DNA of 45,201 nucleotides from Gemmatimonadota bacterium. Its GTDB lineage: Bacteria > Gemmatimonadota > Gemmatimonadetes > Longimicrobiales > Gaopeijiaceae. Location: positions 1 to 45,201 of the forward strand of contig JAPPGM010000050.1 in the NCBI GenBank assembly GCA_028874995.1, in the 5' to 3' direction. Position numbers and translations under genes: made by a program. Numbering within the stretch: the first letter of the stretch is position 1; every line of letters begins with the position of its first letter. Below the pieces are notes generated by a model. It was not told the DNA's origin and ran no database searches. It was given only the letters and a program-made list of their open reading frames with translations. This document shows positions 7,301-16,264 of this stretch, piece by piece.

Positions 7301-8581
7301 TCACCCCAGAATCACCTCGCGCAGCGCGCGCATCCCCTCCACGGCGCGCTCCACGTGCGCCATCGTGTTGTACACGTGCGGGCACAGCCGCAGCCCCCCC
7401 GTCCCCGCCCCCGCAATCCCGTGTTCCTCGTACAGACCGTCGAGTGCCGCGCGCCGGTCCCCCGGCACCTCGCCGATGCACACGCCACCGGAAAGATCCG
7501 GGTCCATCGGCGTGACCGGCGTCATCTCCAGCTCTGCCATCCCCTCCTTGAGCACCGTCGCCAGCCGGCGCACGCGCGCTTCGACCTCCGCCGCCCCGAT
7601 CGCCGCGTGAAACTCCGCCCCGGTCCCCACCGCCGCCAGACAGGCGTCGTCCCGCTGCCCCAGCGACTCGAACTTGCGCGCGCCCCTCACGTCGGGGTCG
7701 GCGTCGCTTCCCCACCCGGGCGCCACGATGTTGGGCCAGATCTCGCCGATCCGGTCCTCGCGCACGTAGAGCAACCCCGCCTCCTTCGGCCCCATGAACC
7801 ATTTGTGCGCGGACGCGGCATAGGAGTCACAGCCGAGCCCGCGCAGGTCGACATCCAGCGCTCCCCAGCTCTGGGCGCCGTCCATGTGGACGTGGATGCC
7901 GCGCCGCTGCGCCACCTCGCACAGCTCACGCACCGGGAGACGGATTCCGCTCACATTCGACACGTGCGTGAGGGACAGCACGCGGGTGCGATCGGTCAGC
8001 GCCGCGGCAAAGGGGTCGATGAGGGCTTCGATGGTCGTCGGCCGGGGCGGCACGGACACGCGCTTCACCACGATCCCGAAGCGGGCCGCCCGCACCTCCC
8101 AGGCAACGTTGTTGGTGGGGTGGTTCTGGTCCCAGATGACCACCTCGTCGCCGGCGCGCAGCGGGACCCCGTTGTTGATGGTGTTGTTGGCCTCGCTCGT
8201 GTTGCGGACAAGGGCGATCTCGTCGGCGCTGACGCCGAGCTGTGCGGCCACCGCGCCACGCGACGCCTCGGTGAGGTCGCGGAACTTGGCGCGGTTGTTG
8301 AAGGAGCAGTCCCGGTCGATGTCCCGGGTGAGTTCCTCGACGCGAGCGGCCACCGCACGGGGGGAGGGGCACAGGTTCGCCGCGTTCATGGGGACGCGTT
8401 CCTCGTGAAACGCGAACTGGGCGCGGACCAGTTCCCAGTACGACTCGTCTCGCGGCGAACCGGGGTGGGGGAGGGGCGGGGGGGCGGTCCCGGGGCGAAC
8501 GCCGGAGAGCGCAGCCGGGGCCGCGGCGGCTCCGGCGGCCAGCGTGGCGAGGAAGGTTCGGCGGGTGGATGGTCTTTTCAT
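7301..8581 (-). CDS. Tat-exported class V aminotransferase (isopenicillin N epimerase/cysteine desulfurase superfamily)
   Basis: 426 residues from ATG 8581; an in-frame ATG at 8602 is an alternative, and neither has a good Shine-Dalgarno. The N-terminus MKRPSTRRTFLATLAAGAAA is a twin-arginine signal (TRRTFL). Fold-type I PLP motifs are present: RNTSEANN phosphate contact, HMDGAQSWG with Asp234 for the PLP ring, and SAHKWFMGPKEAG with Lys260 as Schiff-base lysine. The family includes epimerases, desulfurases and hercynylcysteine sulfoxide lyases; no Cys loop typical of desulfurases is seen and the substrate cannot be named. Export of a PLP enzyme by Tat fits folding with its cofactor in the cytosol. 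Transcribed divergently from the class I aminotransferase across a 244-bp gap. Confidence 0.87.
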   Translation of the reverse strand: MKRPSTRRTFLATLAAGAAAAPAALSGVRPGTAPPPLPHPGSPRDESYWELVRAQFAFHEERVPMNAANLCPSPRAVAARVEELTRDIDRDCSFNNRAKFRDLTEASRGAVAAQLGVSADEIALVRNTSEANNTINNGVPLRAGDEVVIWDQNHPTNNVAWEVRAARFGIVVKRVSVPPRPTTIEALIDPFAAALTDRTRVLSLTHVSNVSGIRLPVRELCEVAQRRGIHVHMDGAQSWGALDVDLRGLGCDSYAASAHKWFMGPKEAGLLYVREDRIGEIWPNIVAPGWGSDADPDVRGARKFESLGQRDDACLAAVGTGAEFHAAIGAAEVEARVRRLATVLKEGMAELEMTPVTPMDPDLSGGVCIGEVPGDRRAALDGLYEEHGIAGAGTGGLRLCPHVYNTMAHVERAVEGMRALREVILG

Positions 8582-8746
8582 GGTTCGCAGATTCGGAATC
8601 ATCGGCCAAGAGCCCCCGTCGACCCGGGGTCGTCCCCATCAAAGGGTGGCGCCGCTCGCGGCAACACAAGACTCACCCAATGTTGCCCCGCCACCGACCC
8701 ACTACGCTCGCGCCCTCACGATGTCATGCCCACATTACATTCTGTC

Positions 8747-8761
8747 ATGTATAGTATACAT
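8747..8761. promoter_or_regulatory. 15-bp palindrome in a divergent promoter region
   Basis: ATGTATAGTATACAT is a perfect 7-1-7 inverted repeat in the most AT-rich part of the gap between the two divergent aminotransferase genes. It contains -10-like hexamers on both strands (TATACA plus, TATACT minus). A dimeric repressor of GntR type commonly binds GT-rich, AT-centred sites of this form; the regulator is not in the window. Confidence 0.4.
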
Positions 8762-8825
8762 TGTGCCCCGCCTCGTTCACCTAACGCCGGGTCACCGCCA
8801 CCCCACAACCCAAAGGAGCCCCCCC

Positions 8826-10133
8826 GTGCCGCTGATCGCCCGCCGCATGAGCCACCTGGGCACCGAAAACGCCTTCAAGCTCGGCGACGACATTCAGCAA
8901 TGCGTCGACCGGGGCATGGACGTCATCCGCTTCAACCTGGGCGCCCCCGACTTCCGCAGCGCGCCGCACCTCAACCGCGTGGCGACCGAGGCCCTCGACG
9001 CCGGCCGCTCCGGCTACTGCGATCCAGCCGGCATCCTTCCCTTCCGGCAGGCCATCGCCGATCATGTCGGCCGCACTCGCGGCGTGGATGTCACCCCGGA
9101 GCGCGTCGTCGTCACCCCCGGGGCCAAGCCGCCCATCGGTTACACGCTGCAAACCTACGTGGACGAGGGCGACGAGGTCATCTACCCCTCCCCCGGCTTC
9201 CCCATCTACGAGTCCTGGGTGCGGTTCGTGGGGGCCGTCCCGGTGCCGCTGCCCCTCTCCGCCGACCGCAACTTCGCTTTCACCGCCGACGACCTGGCCG
9301 CGCTCGTCACCGAACGAACCAAGCTGATCATCCTCTGCTCGCCATCGAACCCGACCGGGGGCGTGCTATCGCGGGACGAACTCGCGGGGATCGCCGAACT
9401 GGTCCGCGACCGGTGCCGTCCCGACGCGCGCGTCTACTCGGACGAGATCTACGAGCAGATCCTCTTCGACGGCCTCGAACACGAGAGCATCGTGTCCCAC
9501 CCGGGAATGTCCGGGCGCACGGTGCTGGCCAGCGGCCATTCGAAGGGCTTCGCCATGACCGGGTGGCGGCTCGGCTGGGCGGTTCTCCCCACCGAGGAGG
9601 AGGCCGCCATTTTCAAGCGGATCAACATCAACATCATGTCCTGCGTTCCGCCCTTCCTGCAGGAGGCTGGCGCGGCGGCCTACGAGGACCCGGCGTCCGC
9701 CGTGGAGGTGCGCACGATGGTGGCCGCCTTCGAGAGGCGGCGCGACTGGATCGTGCCCGCGCTGAACGAGATCCCCGGGGTGAGGTGCCGGACGCCGAAG
9801 GGCGCGTTCTACGTGTTCCCGGATGTGTCGGGGGTGTGTGAGCGGCTGGGCGTGTTCAAAGCTTGTGAAAAGATTCACAAATCGGCCCGGGACCGGACCA
9901 CCCCCGCGGGGATGTTGCAGATGTTCCTGCTGTACCGCTACGGGGTGGCCTCGATGGACCGGGCATCGTTCGGAAGGATCGGGGCCGAGGGGCAGCACTT
10001 CCTGCGCCTGTCGATCGCGAACGGCATGGACGACATCCGTCGCGGGGTGGGGCGCATCGAGGCGGCCGCGGAAGACACGCGCGGCTTCGCGGAGTTCGTG
10101 CGGAGTGACGACGGCAGAGCCCTGTTCGGGTGA
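8826..10133 (+). CDS. Class I/II aminotransferase (aspartate aminotransferase-like)
   Basis: 435 residues from GTG 8826, chosen because AAAGGAG lies 6 nt upstream and VPLIARRMSHLGTENAF matches the usual N-terminus of these enzymes. PLP residues are visible: CSPSNPTGG (Asn175), YSDEIYEQ (Asp206), SGHSKGFAMTGWRLGW (Lys240 Schiff base, Arg248) and a C-terminal LRLSIANG carrying the substrate-carboxylate Arg. The protein transfers amino groups between amino acids and 2-oxo acids in the cytosol. An insertion at about residues 340-370 (CEKIHKSARDRTTPAGML) is longer than in typical AspB, so substrate specificity is open. It ends 16 bp before a convergent metalloprotease gene. Confidence 0.9.
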   Translation: MPLIARRMSHLGTENAFKLGDDIQQCVDRGMDVIRFNLGAPDFRSAPHLNRVATEALDAGRSGYCDPAGILPFRQAIADHVGRTRGVDVTPERVVVTPGAKPPIGYTLQTYVDEGDEVIYPSPGFPIYESWVRFVGAVPVPLPLSADRNFAFTADDLAALVTERTKLIILCSPSNPTGGVLSRDELAGIAELVRDRCRPDARVYSDEIYEQILFDGLEHESIVSHPGMSGRTVLASGHSKGFAMTGWRLGWAVLPTEEEAAIFKRININIMSCVPPFLQEAGAAAYEDPASAVEVRTMVAAFERRRDWIVPALNEIPGVRCRTPKGAFYVFPDVSGVCERLGVFKACEKIHKSARDRTTPAGMLQMFLLYRYGVASMDRASFGRIGAEGQHFLRLSIANGMDDIRRGVGRIEAAAEDTRGFAEFVRSDDGRALFG

Positions 10134-10149
10134 GGACTACCTTCCCTGG

Positions 10150-11949
10150 CTAGCCCGTCGGAATCCCCCGAGTGATCGTGATCCTCGAGTCACCTTCACC
10201 CGGAAGCGCTCCCCCGTCCCAGTTCCTGATGATGGCCCGGATCCTCCCGCCGGCCGGATCCGTAACCACCGCGACCGGGGACGAACCGGTACGGGTCACC
10301 GTGTCGGTCCCCTCGGGCCCCGTCAGGACCAGGCGGTCGAGCGTCTCGGCCCAACCGGGCTCGTACGGAACGAGGAAGACGAAGCCGCCTCCACCAAACT
10401 CCAGCGGCGTCGGTGCAAACGACAGCGAGAACTCGGCCCGTCCGTCCTCGCCGATCCCGTCCACCCGGTACGGACCGTCGCGCTCGGGAAGCACCGCGGG
10501 CCCGTTCACGACGAAGGCGGGATCGAGCGTGACCTGCCCACCCCTGACCATGCCCCACAACACGAGCATCTCGCCCTCCCGGCCGCGGGCGGCCGAGGAC
10601 TCGACGTCGAGAACGACCCCACCGTCCCCGCTGAGCCGGTGGGTCATCGCCTTGTCGAAGTGGTAGTCACTGACCCAGTCATTGCTGCAATAGCCCATCA
10701 GGTCGTTGTACACGTTTGGATCGACCAGTTGATCCTCGGCCGAATCGTACCCCCAGATTCCTATGGTGCCCCCTCCGTACGGATACCTGAGATCCGGCCC
10801 TCCGGCACCACCGCAGGGAGCGTGCAGCAGATTCATGTTGTGTCCGAGTTCGTGCGCGTAGATCGGGCCGCTGGTAAGGCCCACACTTACCGGAAAGCCG
10901 ATGTAGCCGAGCCCGCCGTAAGCCGGACCGGTGATCCTTGCGACCCCGTAGTAGTAGCCGCGCCGTCCCTCCTGCTCGTACAGGACGCGGGTTTCCCGGA
11001 TCCATTCCCCCCATCCGTCCCCCGTCCTCAGATCCGCTCCGGTGTTGTAGTCCTCATGGACCTCCACCTGCATCCTCCAGACGGGCATCAGGGTTCGGCT
11101 CATCCGCACCTGACGGCTGTCCGGGTTGATCCCGTTGGTCCAGCTGTGAACACCCCGGTCCGGGGTCAGCGCCGCGATGGTGGGAACGAAGATCTGACGC
11201 AGGGTCGGTGGCTCCGCCACATCGAGCGCCATCGTGCCCACCTCGGGATACCGCGTCTGCGATCCCGGAGCCAGAGGTACCACCCCCTCCGGATCCAGCT
11301 CGACCACCATGCTGACGCCGGGCCGGATCAGGTGCCCGGGTATGCGAGCGTTGTATGAATCCTCCAGATTGGACTCCACCACCACTTTCGACGTCGAGTC
11401 TCCCAAAGCCGGCAACAGCTCCTGGAAGATCTCCGTGTCCCCATCGAAGAGCCTGACCCGGACACTGGGATAGTAGTAGCTCGTCTGATCGCCGACCACG
11501 AAAACCCGGAAGAGGGCCGGCCGCCCGGGGATAAGGGAAACCGCGCCACGCTTGTTCTGCGCGACCTGGTTCAGGTAGAACACCGCGGAGAGCTCGACCT
11601 CGCTGGGGTTCATTCGGAATCGCGTGGCGGTCGCAAGTCCGCCCAGCTCCACCCCGACAACGACCTCGCCACCGCCGACCGCGGTCATCGTTCCGTTCAG
11701 GGACACTTCCGCGATCGTCGCGTCCGAGACCTTCCACTTCGGTGCCCAGCTGGGGATCGGCATGAGCTCGCCGTGCTGGTCCCTGACCTCGACGGTCAGC
11801 CTTTCCGACTCCCCCTCGGTGTAGAATCCGCCCCTCGGCGAAATGTCGATCGTCGTCGGGATCCGATCCGATTCCAGGGCCAGGTCGGCGCAGGCCAGGA
11901 AAACCCCCGCCGTCAGTAACAGAGATTCCTTTCGGAACAGAATCTTCAT
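10150..11949 (-). CDS. Metzincin-like zinc metalloprotease lipoprotein (paralog 2 of tandem pair)
   Basis: 599 residues from ATG 11949. Signal MKILFRKESLLLTAGVFLAC, with Cys19 the likely lipidated residue (FLAC is a loose lipobox). Residues about 30-105 look like a bacterial Ig-like (Big2) domain (VEVRDQHGELMPIPSW, TIAEVSLNGTMTAV). The catalytic zinc motif is HELGHNMNLLHAPC (His366, Glu367, His370, His376), followed about 45 residues later by NDLMGYC, which fits a metzincin Met-turn. The C-terminal 150 residues are beta-rich. Secreted or surface-bound proteolysis is expected. It is 129 bp downstream of a paralog of the same length and order. Confidence 0.78.
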   Translation of the reverse strand: MKILFRKESLLLTAGVFLACADLALESDRIPTTIDISPRGGFYTEGESERLTVEVRDQHGELMPIPSWAPKWKVSDATIAEVSLNGTMTAVGGGEVVVGVELGGLATATRFRMNPSEVELSAVFYLNQVAQNKRGAVSLIPGRPALFRVFVVGDQTSYYYPSVRVRLFDGDTEIFQELLPALGDSTSKVVVESNLEDSYNARIPGHLIRPGVSMVVELDPEGVVPLAPGSQTRYPEVGTMALDVAEPPTLRQIFVPTIAALTPDRGVHSWTNGINPDSRQVRMSRTLMPVWRMQVEVHEDYNTGADLRTGDGWGEWIRETRVLYEQEGRRGYYYGVARITGPAYGGLGYIGFPVSVGLTSGPIYAHELGHNMNLLHAPCGGAGGPDLRYPYGGGTIGIWGYDSAEDQLVDPNVYNDLMGYCSNDWVSDYHFDKAMTHRLSGDGGVVLDVESSAARGREGEMLVLWGMVRGGQVTLDPAFVVNGPAVLPERDGPYRVDGIGEDGRAEFSLSFAPTPLEFGGGGFVFLVPYEPGWAETLDRLVLTGPEGTDTVTRTGSSPVAVVTDPAGGRIRAIIRNWDGGALPGEGDSRITITRGIPTG

Positions 11950-12078
11950 CGTCGCACCACCGTTTCAGCAAAGGCCACCACAGCCGAACCTGTCGGCCGC
12001 GAATTCACGCACGACACGCGCCGTCCCGGCTGCCGACGGCCGACCGGGTGCACTAAAACCCGGTCGGCCGTCCTCCAA

Positions 12079-13893
12079 CTACCTTCTGGCGCCCGTCGGG
12101 ATTCCGCGCGTAATCTCCACCCTGTTGACTCCCTCACCCGGCAACGCCTCGCCGGCCCAGTCCCTGATGATGGCCCGGATCTGCCCGTTGGACGGGTCCG
12201 TGACCACCGCCATCGGTTGTCCACTGGAGCGGGTCACCGTGTCGGTACCCTCGGGCCCGGTGAGGACCATGCGGTCGAGCGTTTCGGCCCATTCGGGCTC
12301 GTAGGGAAGGAGGAAGACGAAGCCGCCGCCGCCGTACTCCATCGGGTCCGGCGTGAACGACAGCGAGAACTCGGTCTGCCCGTCCACACCGATCCCGTCC
12401 ACGCGATACGGGCCATCGGACTCGGGAAGCGCCGGCGGCCCGGTCACGACGAATGCCGGATCGAGCGTGATTTCTCCGTTCAGAACCTGACCCCGAACCA
12501 CGAGCATCTCGCCGGTCGGGTCGGAGGCGGCGGCGGCGGCGGGCGGCGCGTAGATGTATCCGCCGTCTCCACCCAGCCGGTGGCGCGTCGCAAGGTCAAA
12601 GTTGTAGTCGCTGACCCAGACCCGGTCACAGTAGGTCATCACATCCAGGTATTCGCGCGGGTCCTTCAGCGTGTTGCGGAACAGGTCGTACCCCCAGACC
12701 CCGATGCCTCCGCCGCTGTAGGGAAAGTTGGGGTCGGGGCCACCGGCACCACAACCGGGAGCGTGGCGCAGGTTCAGGTTGTGGCCCACCTCGTGGGTGT
12801 GGGTATCGGCCCGGTTGACCCCGATGGACGCCGGTACACCGAAATAGCCCACGCCCAACAGACCCTGGGCCGACTGATGCGTGGCCCCGTAGTAGTAGCC
12901 GCGCCGACCCTCCTGGTGAAAGATGGTGCGGATGTCGGCGAGCCAGGAGAACCAACCATTGAACGTGTCGATCGACGAAGTGCTGTACGTTTCGTGGATC
13001 TCCAACTCAGTCCCGCTGATCGGCCAGAGTGACTTGAGCAACGACATGTACGGGTGGTCGGCATGCAGTGTGTTGGCCCAGGAAACGACGGAGGTGTTGC
13101 CTGTCGTCGGGGAGACGGTCGGGACGATGACGTGACGGAAGGGCTGCAGTTCGACGACTTGAAGGGGTATCGATCCTTCCGCCGGATAGCGCAACTGCGA
13201 ACCTGGCGCCAGCGGTACAACGCCCTCCGGGTCGAGTTCCACGACCATGCGAATACCGGGACGAATCACCGACCCGGGTATTTCGGCGTTGACCGACCCG
13301 TCCACCTCCGACTCGATGACCTCCTCGGGAGTCCGGTCCCGCACCGGCGGGAAGACCTGGTGGAAAATCTCATCACCGTCGAGCAGAACCCGGATCCGGA
13401 CGCCGGGCCCATAGAAGCTGGTCTCGTTTCCGACCATGAAGACGCGGACCATCGCCCGGCGCCCCGCAACCAGCCTGACATCACCGTCGTGGTTCTGGGT
13501 GCTCTGCGTGACGTAGATCAGCGGGGCCGACAGGAGCACCTGGTCGGGATTGACGCGGACCCTCGCCGCGGCGCCCAGGTCGGCCAAACTCACCCACACC
13601 CGGGTTTCCCCGCCCCGTAGTGTGCTGACCGTGCCGTCCAGCGCCACTTCGGCGATGGCAGGATCTTCCAGTCTCCATTCGAGTGGGGCCCAGGACGGAA
13701 GTTCCATTACCTCGCCGTTCTGATCCCGCACGACCACATCCAGCTTCGTGGTCTCTCCCTTCGTGATCAGGACGCTGTTCGTGGAGATCTCCATCGACTC
13801 CGGTATCCGGTCCGATTCCATGGCCAGGTCGGCACACGCCAGAACCAGCATCGTGACCGCCAATGGAAGTGTTCTTTGCACGATCGTCTTCAT
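12079..13893 (-). CDS. Metzincin-like zinc metalloprotease lipoprotein (paralog 1 of tandem pair)
   Basis: 604 residues from ATG 13893 with GGAGG 5 nt upstream. Signal MKTIVQRTLPLAVTMLVLAC, lipid Cys at 20. The layout is the same as in the downstream paralog: Ig-like domain (VVVRDQNGEVMELPSW), a beta middle domain sharing IRPGIRMVVELDPEGVVPLA, zinc motif HEVGHNLNLRHAPGC (His367, Glu368, His371, His377), Met-turn DVMTYC, and a beta-rich C-terminus with SFTPDPMEYGGGGFVFLLPY. Similarity runs along the whole length, so the pair arose by tandem duplication and has diverged well beyond a recent copy. An Ala-rich insert (APPAAAAASDP) follows the catalytic domain. Confidence 0.78.
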   Translation of the reverse strand: MKTIVQRTLPLAVTMLVLACADLAMESDRIPESMEISTNSVLITKGETTKLDVVVRDQNGEVMELPSWAPLEWRLEDPAIAEVALDGTVSTLRGGETRVWVSLADLGAAARVRVNPDQVLLSAPLIYVTQSTQNHDGDVRLVAGRRAMVRVFMVGNETSFYGPGVRIRVLLDGDEIFHQVFPPVRDRTPEEVIESEVDGSVNAEIPGSVIRPGIRMVVELDPEGVVPLAPGSQLRYPAEGSIPLQVVELQPFRHVIVPTVSPTTGNTSVVSWANTLHADHPYMSLLKSLWPISGTELEIHETYSTSSIDTFNGWFSWLADIRTIFHQEGRRGYYYGATHQSAQGLLGVGYFGVPASIGVNRADTHTHEVGHNLNLRHAPGCGAGGPDPNFPYSGGGIGVWGYDLFRNTLKDPREYLDVMTYCDRVWVSDYNFDLATRHRLGGDGGYIYAPPAAAAASDPTGEMLVVRGQVLNGEITLDPAFVVTGPPALPESDGPYRVDGIGVDGQTEFSLSFTPDPMEYGGGGFVFLLPYEPEWAETLDRMVLTGPEGTDTVTRSSGQPMAVVTDPSNGQIRAIIRDWAGEALPGEGVNRVEITRGIPTGARR

Positions 13894-14002
13894 CTCATCC
13901 TCCCTTGTGTTGGTACCAGCCGCTCGGAACTGTCAGTAACGTAATCCCCGGATCGCCGCCGGGCCAGCGCGACGACACTGCTACGACCGGGACCACCGCC
14001 CG

Positions 14003-14830
14003 TTACGCCCCTGCTATTGCGATCTCGAACATGCTGGACCAGAGCTTCCCGGTCACATAGAAGGTCCCGCTCGCCCGATCGTAGGCGATGCCGTTGAACA
14101 CAGCCCCCGCATCCGCCGGGCGGCCGCCGTACACGGAGAGCGAAAACGCGTCCAGGACACCGCTTATCTCACCCGAGACCTTGTCGATGCGCACGATCTC
14201 GTCCTTCATGTAGATGTTGGCGTAGATGTGGTCTCCCACACATTCGAGTTCGTTCAGGTTGCGCACCGAGAAGCCGTCACGGGTGACCCGGATTTCCCCC
14301 ACGAGGTCGAAGGTGCCGGGATCGCGGCGCTGCAGGGTGCCGCTTCCGTCGGACATGAAGAGTGACTCCCCGTCGTGGCAGAGCCCCCAACCTTCTCCTT
14401 CGTATTCAAGGGTGTCCACCGGCGCGAGCGTCGCGGCGTCGTAGACGAAGGCCAGTCCGGCCTTCCAGGTGAGCTGCACCAGCCGGTCCCCGACCAGGGC
14501 GAGACCCTCGCCGAAGTGCTCGTCCCCAAGGGCGTGGATGCGAAGCACCTCTCCGGTGGCGATGTTCACCTGCCGCACATCCGATTTTCCGTACTGGCCC
14601 GTGCTCTCGTAGAACACCCCGTCGTGGATGAGAAGCCCCTGGGTATAGGCTTCGGGATCATGCGGAAGGGTGCGCCGCAGCTCGTACTGCAGCTGGGCCA
14701 CGGGGTGCTCGCAACCCCCGGAGACCGCGGCCAGGCCGGCGAGCAGCAGCCCGCGGATGACTCCGGACGAGCGGCGGGCGTGGCGCCTGTTCGGGGCAGC
14801 GGCGTGCACTGAAGGGCGAATGGCTGTCAT
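14003..14830 (-). CDS. Glutaminyl-peptide cyclotransferase-like lipoprotein
   Basis: 275 residues from ATG 14830 (MTAIRPS), chosen because it places a signal peptide (RGLLLAGLAAVSGGC, lipobox SGGC) properly; the upstream open frame to 15148 has no such logic. The body is a five-bladed propeller of the plant-type glutaminyl cyclase family: PHDPEAYTQGLLIHDGVFYE, STGQYGKSDVRQVNIATGEV, FGEGLALVGDRLVQLTWK, LNELECVGDHIYANIYMKDE and FNGIAYD. These enzymes form N-terminal pyroglutamate on proteins; here the enzyme is tethered in the periplasm or on the outer membrane. It lies downstream of nothing obviously related. Confidence 0.87.
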   Translation of the reverse strand: MTAIRPSVHAAAPNRRHARRSSGVIRGLLLAGLAAVSGGCEHPVAQLQYELRRTLPHDPEAYTQGLLIHDGVFYESTGQYGKSDVRQVNIATGEVLRIHALGDEHFGEGLALVGDRLVQLTWKAGLAFVYDAATLAPVDTLEYEGEGWGLCHDGESLFMSDGSGTLQRRDPGTFDLVGEIRVTRDGFSVRNLNELECVGDHIYANIYMKDEIVRIDKVSGEISGVLDAFSLSVYGGRPADAGAVFNGIAYDRASGTFYVTGKLWSSMFEIAIAGA

Positions 14831-15011
14831 CTTGCTCTCTCGGTTACCGGACGGGGCGGGACTGCTCCGGCCACCGGCCGACGTATTCTCATGGCTTGCC
14901 CGGTTCGCTAACCTATCACTTTCCCGGGAGCCGACGGTAGGAAAACCTACGCGGCCATCGAGCGCGGCGGCGAGCCGCCGACAGTTCCCGGCCATCCAAA
15001 AGGAGGAAACA

Positions 15012-16172
15012 GTGCCCGGGTTGCTTCCCGACATCGATCCCGACGGGCTTCTTGAATACTCGGTCGTCTTCAGCGACCGGTCATTGAACCACATGTCGCG
15101 GCGTTTCCGCGACGTCATGAAGTATCTGTCCGCCACCCTAAAGCGCACCTACGGGGCCGAAGGCGTCGCCGTGGTGCCGGGAGGCGGCACCTACGCCATG
15201 GAGGCGGTCGCGCGGCAGTTCGGCACGGGCAGGCGATGTCTGGTCATCCGCAACGGGTTCTTCAGCTACCGCTGGACCCAGATCTTCGACGCCGGGGCCA
15301 TCCCCGCGGAATCGACGGTACTCCGGGCGCACCCCGTGAGCGGCGGCCCGAAGTCACCCTATGCTCCGCCCCCGGCCGACGAGGTCGCGGCGGCGATCCG
15401 CGCCGGGCACCCCGATGTAGTCTTCGCTCCCCACGTCGAGACCTCGTCCGGGATCATCCTGCCGGACGAATACCTTGGCGTCGTGTCGGCAGCCGCACGT
15501 GATGTGGACGCCCTCTTCGTGCTCGACTGCGTCGCTTCGGGAGCGATCTGGGTGGACATGGGGCGGTGCGGGGTCGACGTGCTCATCAGCGCGCCGCAGA
15601 AGGGGTGGAGCGGGTCGCCGTGCGCGGGTCTGGTCATGCTGGGGCCGGAGGCGATCGCCCGCATGGACGCGAGCGCGAACACCAGCTTCAGTTGCGACCT
15701 GCTGCGCTGGCTGGAGGTCATGGGGAGCTACGAGGCGGGCGGCCACACCTACCACACCACCATGCCCACCGACGCGCTTCGCCTGTCCGCTGAAGCGATG
15801 GCGGACACCGAGGCGTTCGGGTTCGCGGAAGCGACGCGGAAGCAGTGGGAACTGGGGGGCCGCGTGCGGGGATTGCTGGCCGAGCGCGGATTCGCGAGCG
15901 TTGCGGCCGCAGGGTACGAGGCGCCCGGTGTGGTGGTCAGCTACACCGACGACCGGTCGGTTCAGAACGGCTCCCGTTTCGCCGCGGCGGGCCTGCAGAC
16001 CGCCGCGGGCGTCCCGCTTATGTGCGGCGAGCCGGAAGGATTCCGAACCTTCAGAATCGGGCTTTTCGGGCTCGACAAACTGGCCCGCGTGGACCGCACC
16101 GTGCGCAGTTTCCGGTCGGCGCTCGACAGGATGTGCGCCGGGGGTTCTCACTTGCGCGGCCATTGCCGGTGA
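15012..16172 (+). CDS. Class V aminotransferase, alanine-glyoxylate/serine-pyruvate type
   Basis: 386 residues from GTG 15012, with AGGAGG 5 nt upstream, so this start is well supported over longer frames. Fold-type I features: VPGGGTYAMEA (56-66), VETSSGIILP, FVLDCVASGAIWVDM with Asp172, and SAPQKGWSGSP with Lys197 as PLP lysine. The C-terminal FRTFRIGLFGLDK fits the carboxylate-binding Arg segment. Enzymes of this group use glyoxylate or pyruvate as amino acceptor; substrate cannot be fixed from the sequence. It precedes the RND efflux operon by 92 bp on the same strand, but a functional link is not evident. Confidence 0.86.
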   Translation: MPGLLPDIDPDGLLEYSVVFSDRSLNHMSRRFRDVMKYLSATLKRTYGAEGVAVVPGGGTYAMEAVARQFGTGRRCLVIRNGFFSYRWTQIFDAGAIPAESTVLRAHPVSGGPKSPYAPPPADEVAAAIRAGHPDVVFAPHVETSSGIILPDEYLGVVSAAARDVDALFVLDCVASGAIWVDMGRCGVDVLISAPQKGWSGSPCAGLVMLGPEAIARMDASANTSFSCDLLRWLEVMGSYEAGGHTYHTTMPTDALRLSAEAMADTEAFGFAEATRKQWELGGRVRGLLAERGFASVAAAGYEAPGVVVSYTDDRSVQNGSRFAAAGLQTAAGVPLMCGEPEGFRTFRIGLFGLDKLARVDRTVRSFRSALDRMCAGGSHLRGHCR

Positions 16173-16264
16173 AGGAATGTTTTGCGCGTGCGCAGAGGTC
16201 CCGCCGGTTGCGGGACGGACGCCACCACAGCGAGTCCACACAAGCCACCAACGCGAGAAGGCTC

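Noticed and set aside
7355-9841. An 828-codon plus-strand frame over the aminotransferase genes
   Set aside because: It is antisense to one enzyme and out of frame with the other; Arg/His/Pro-rich high-GC shadow coding.
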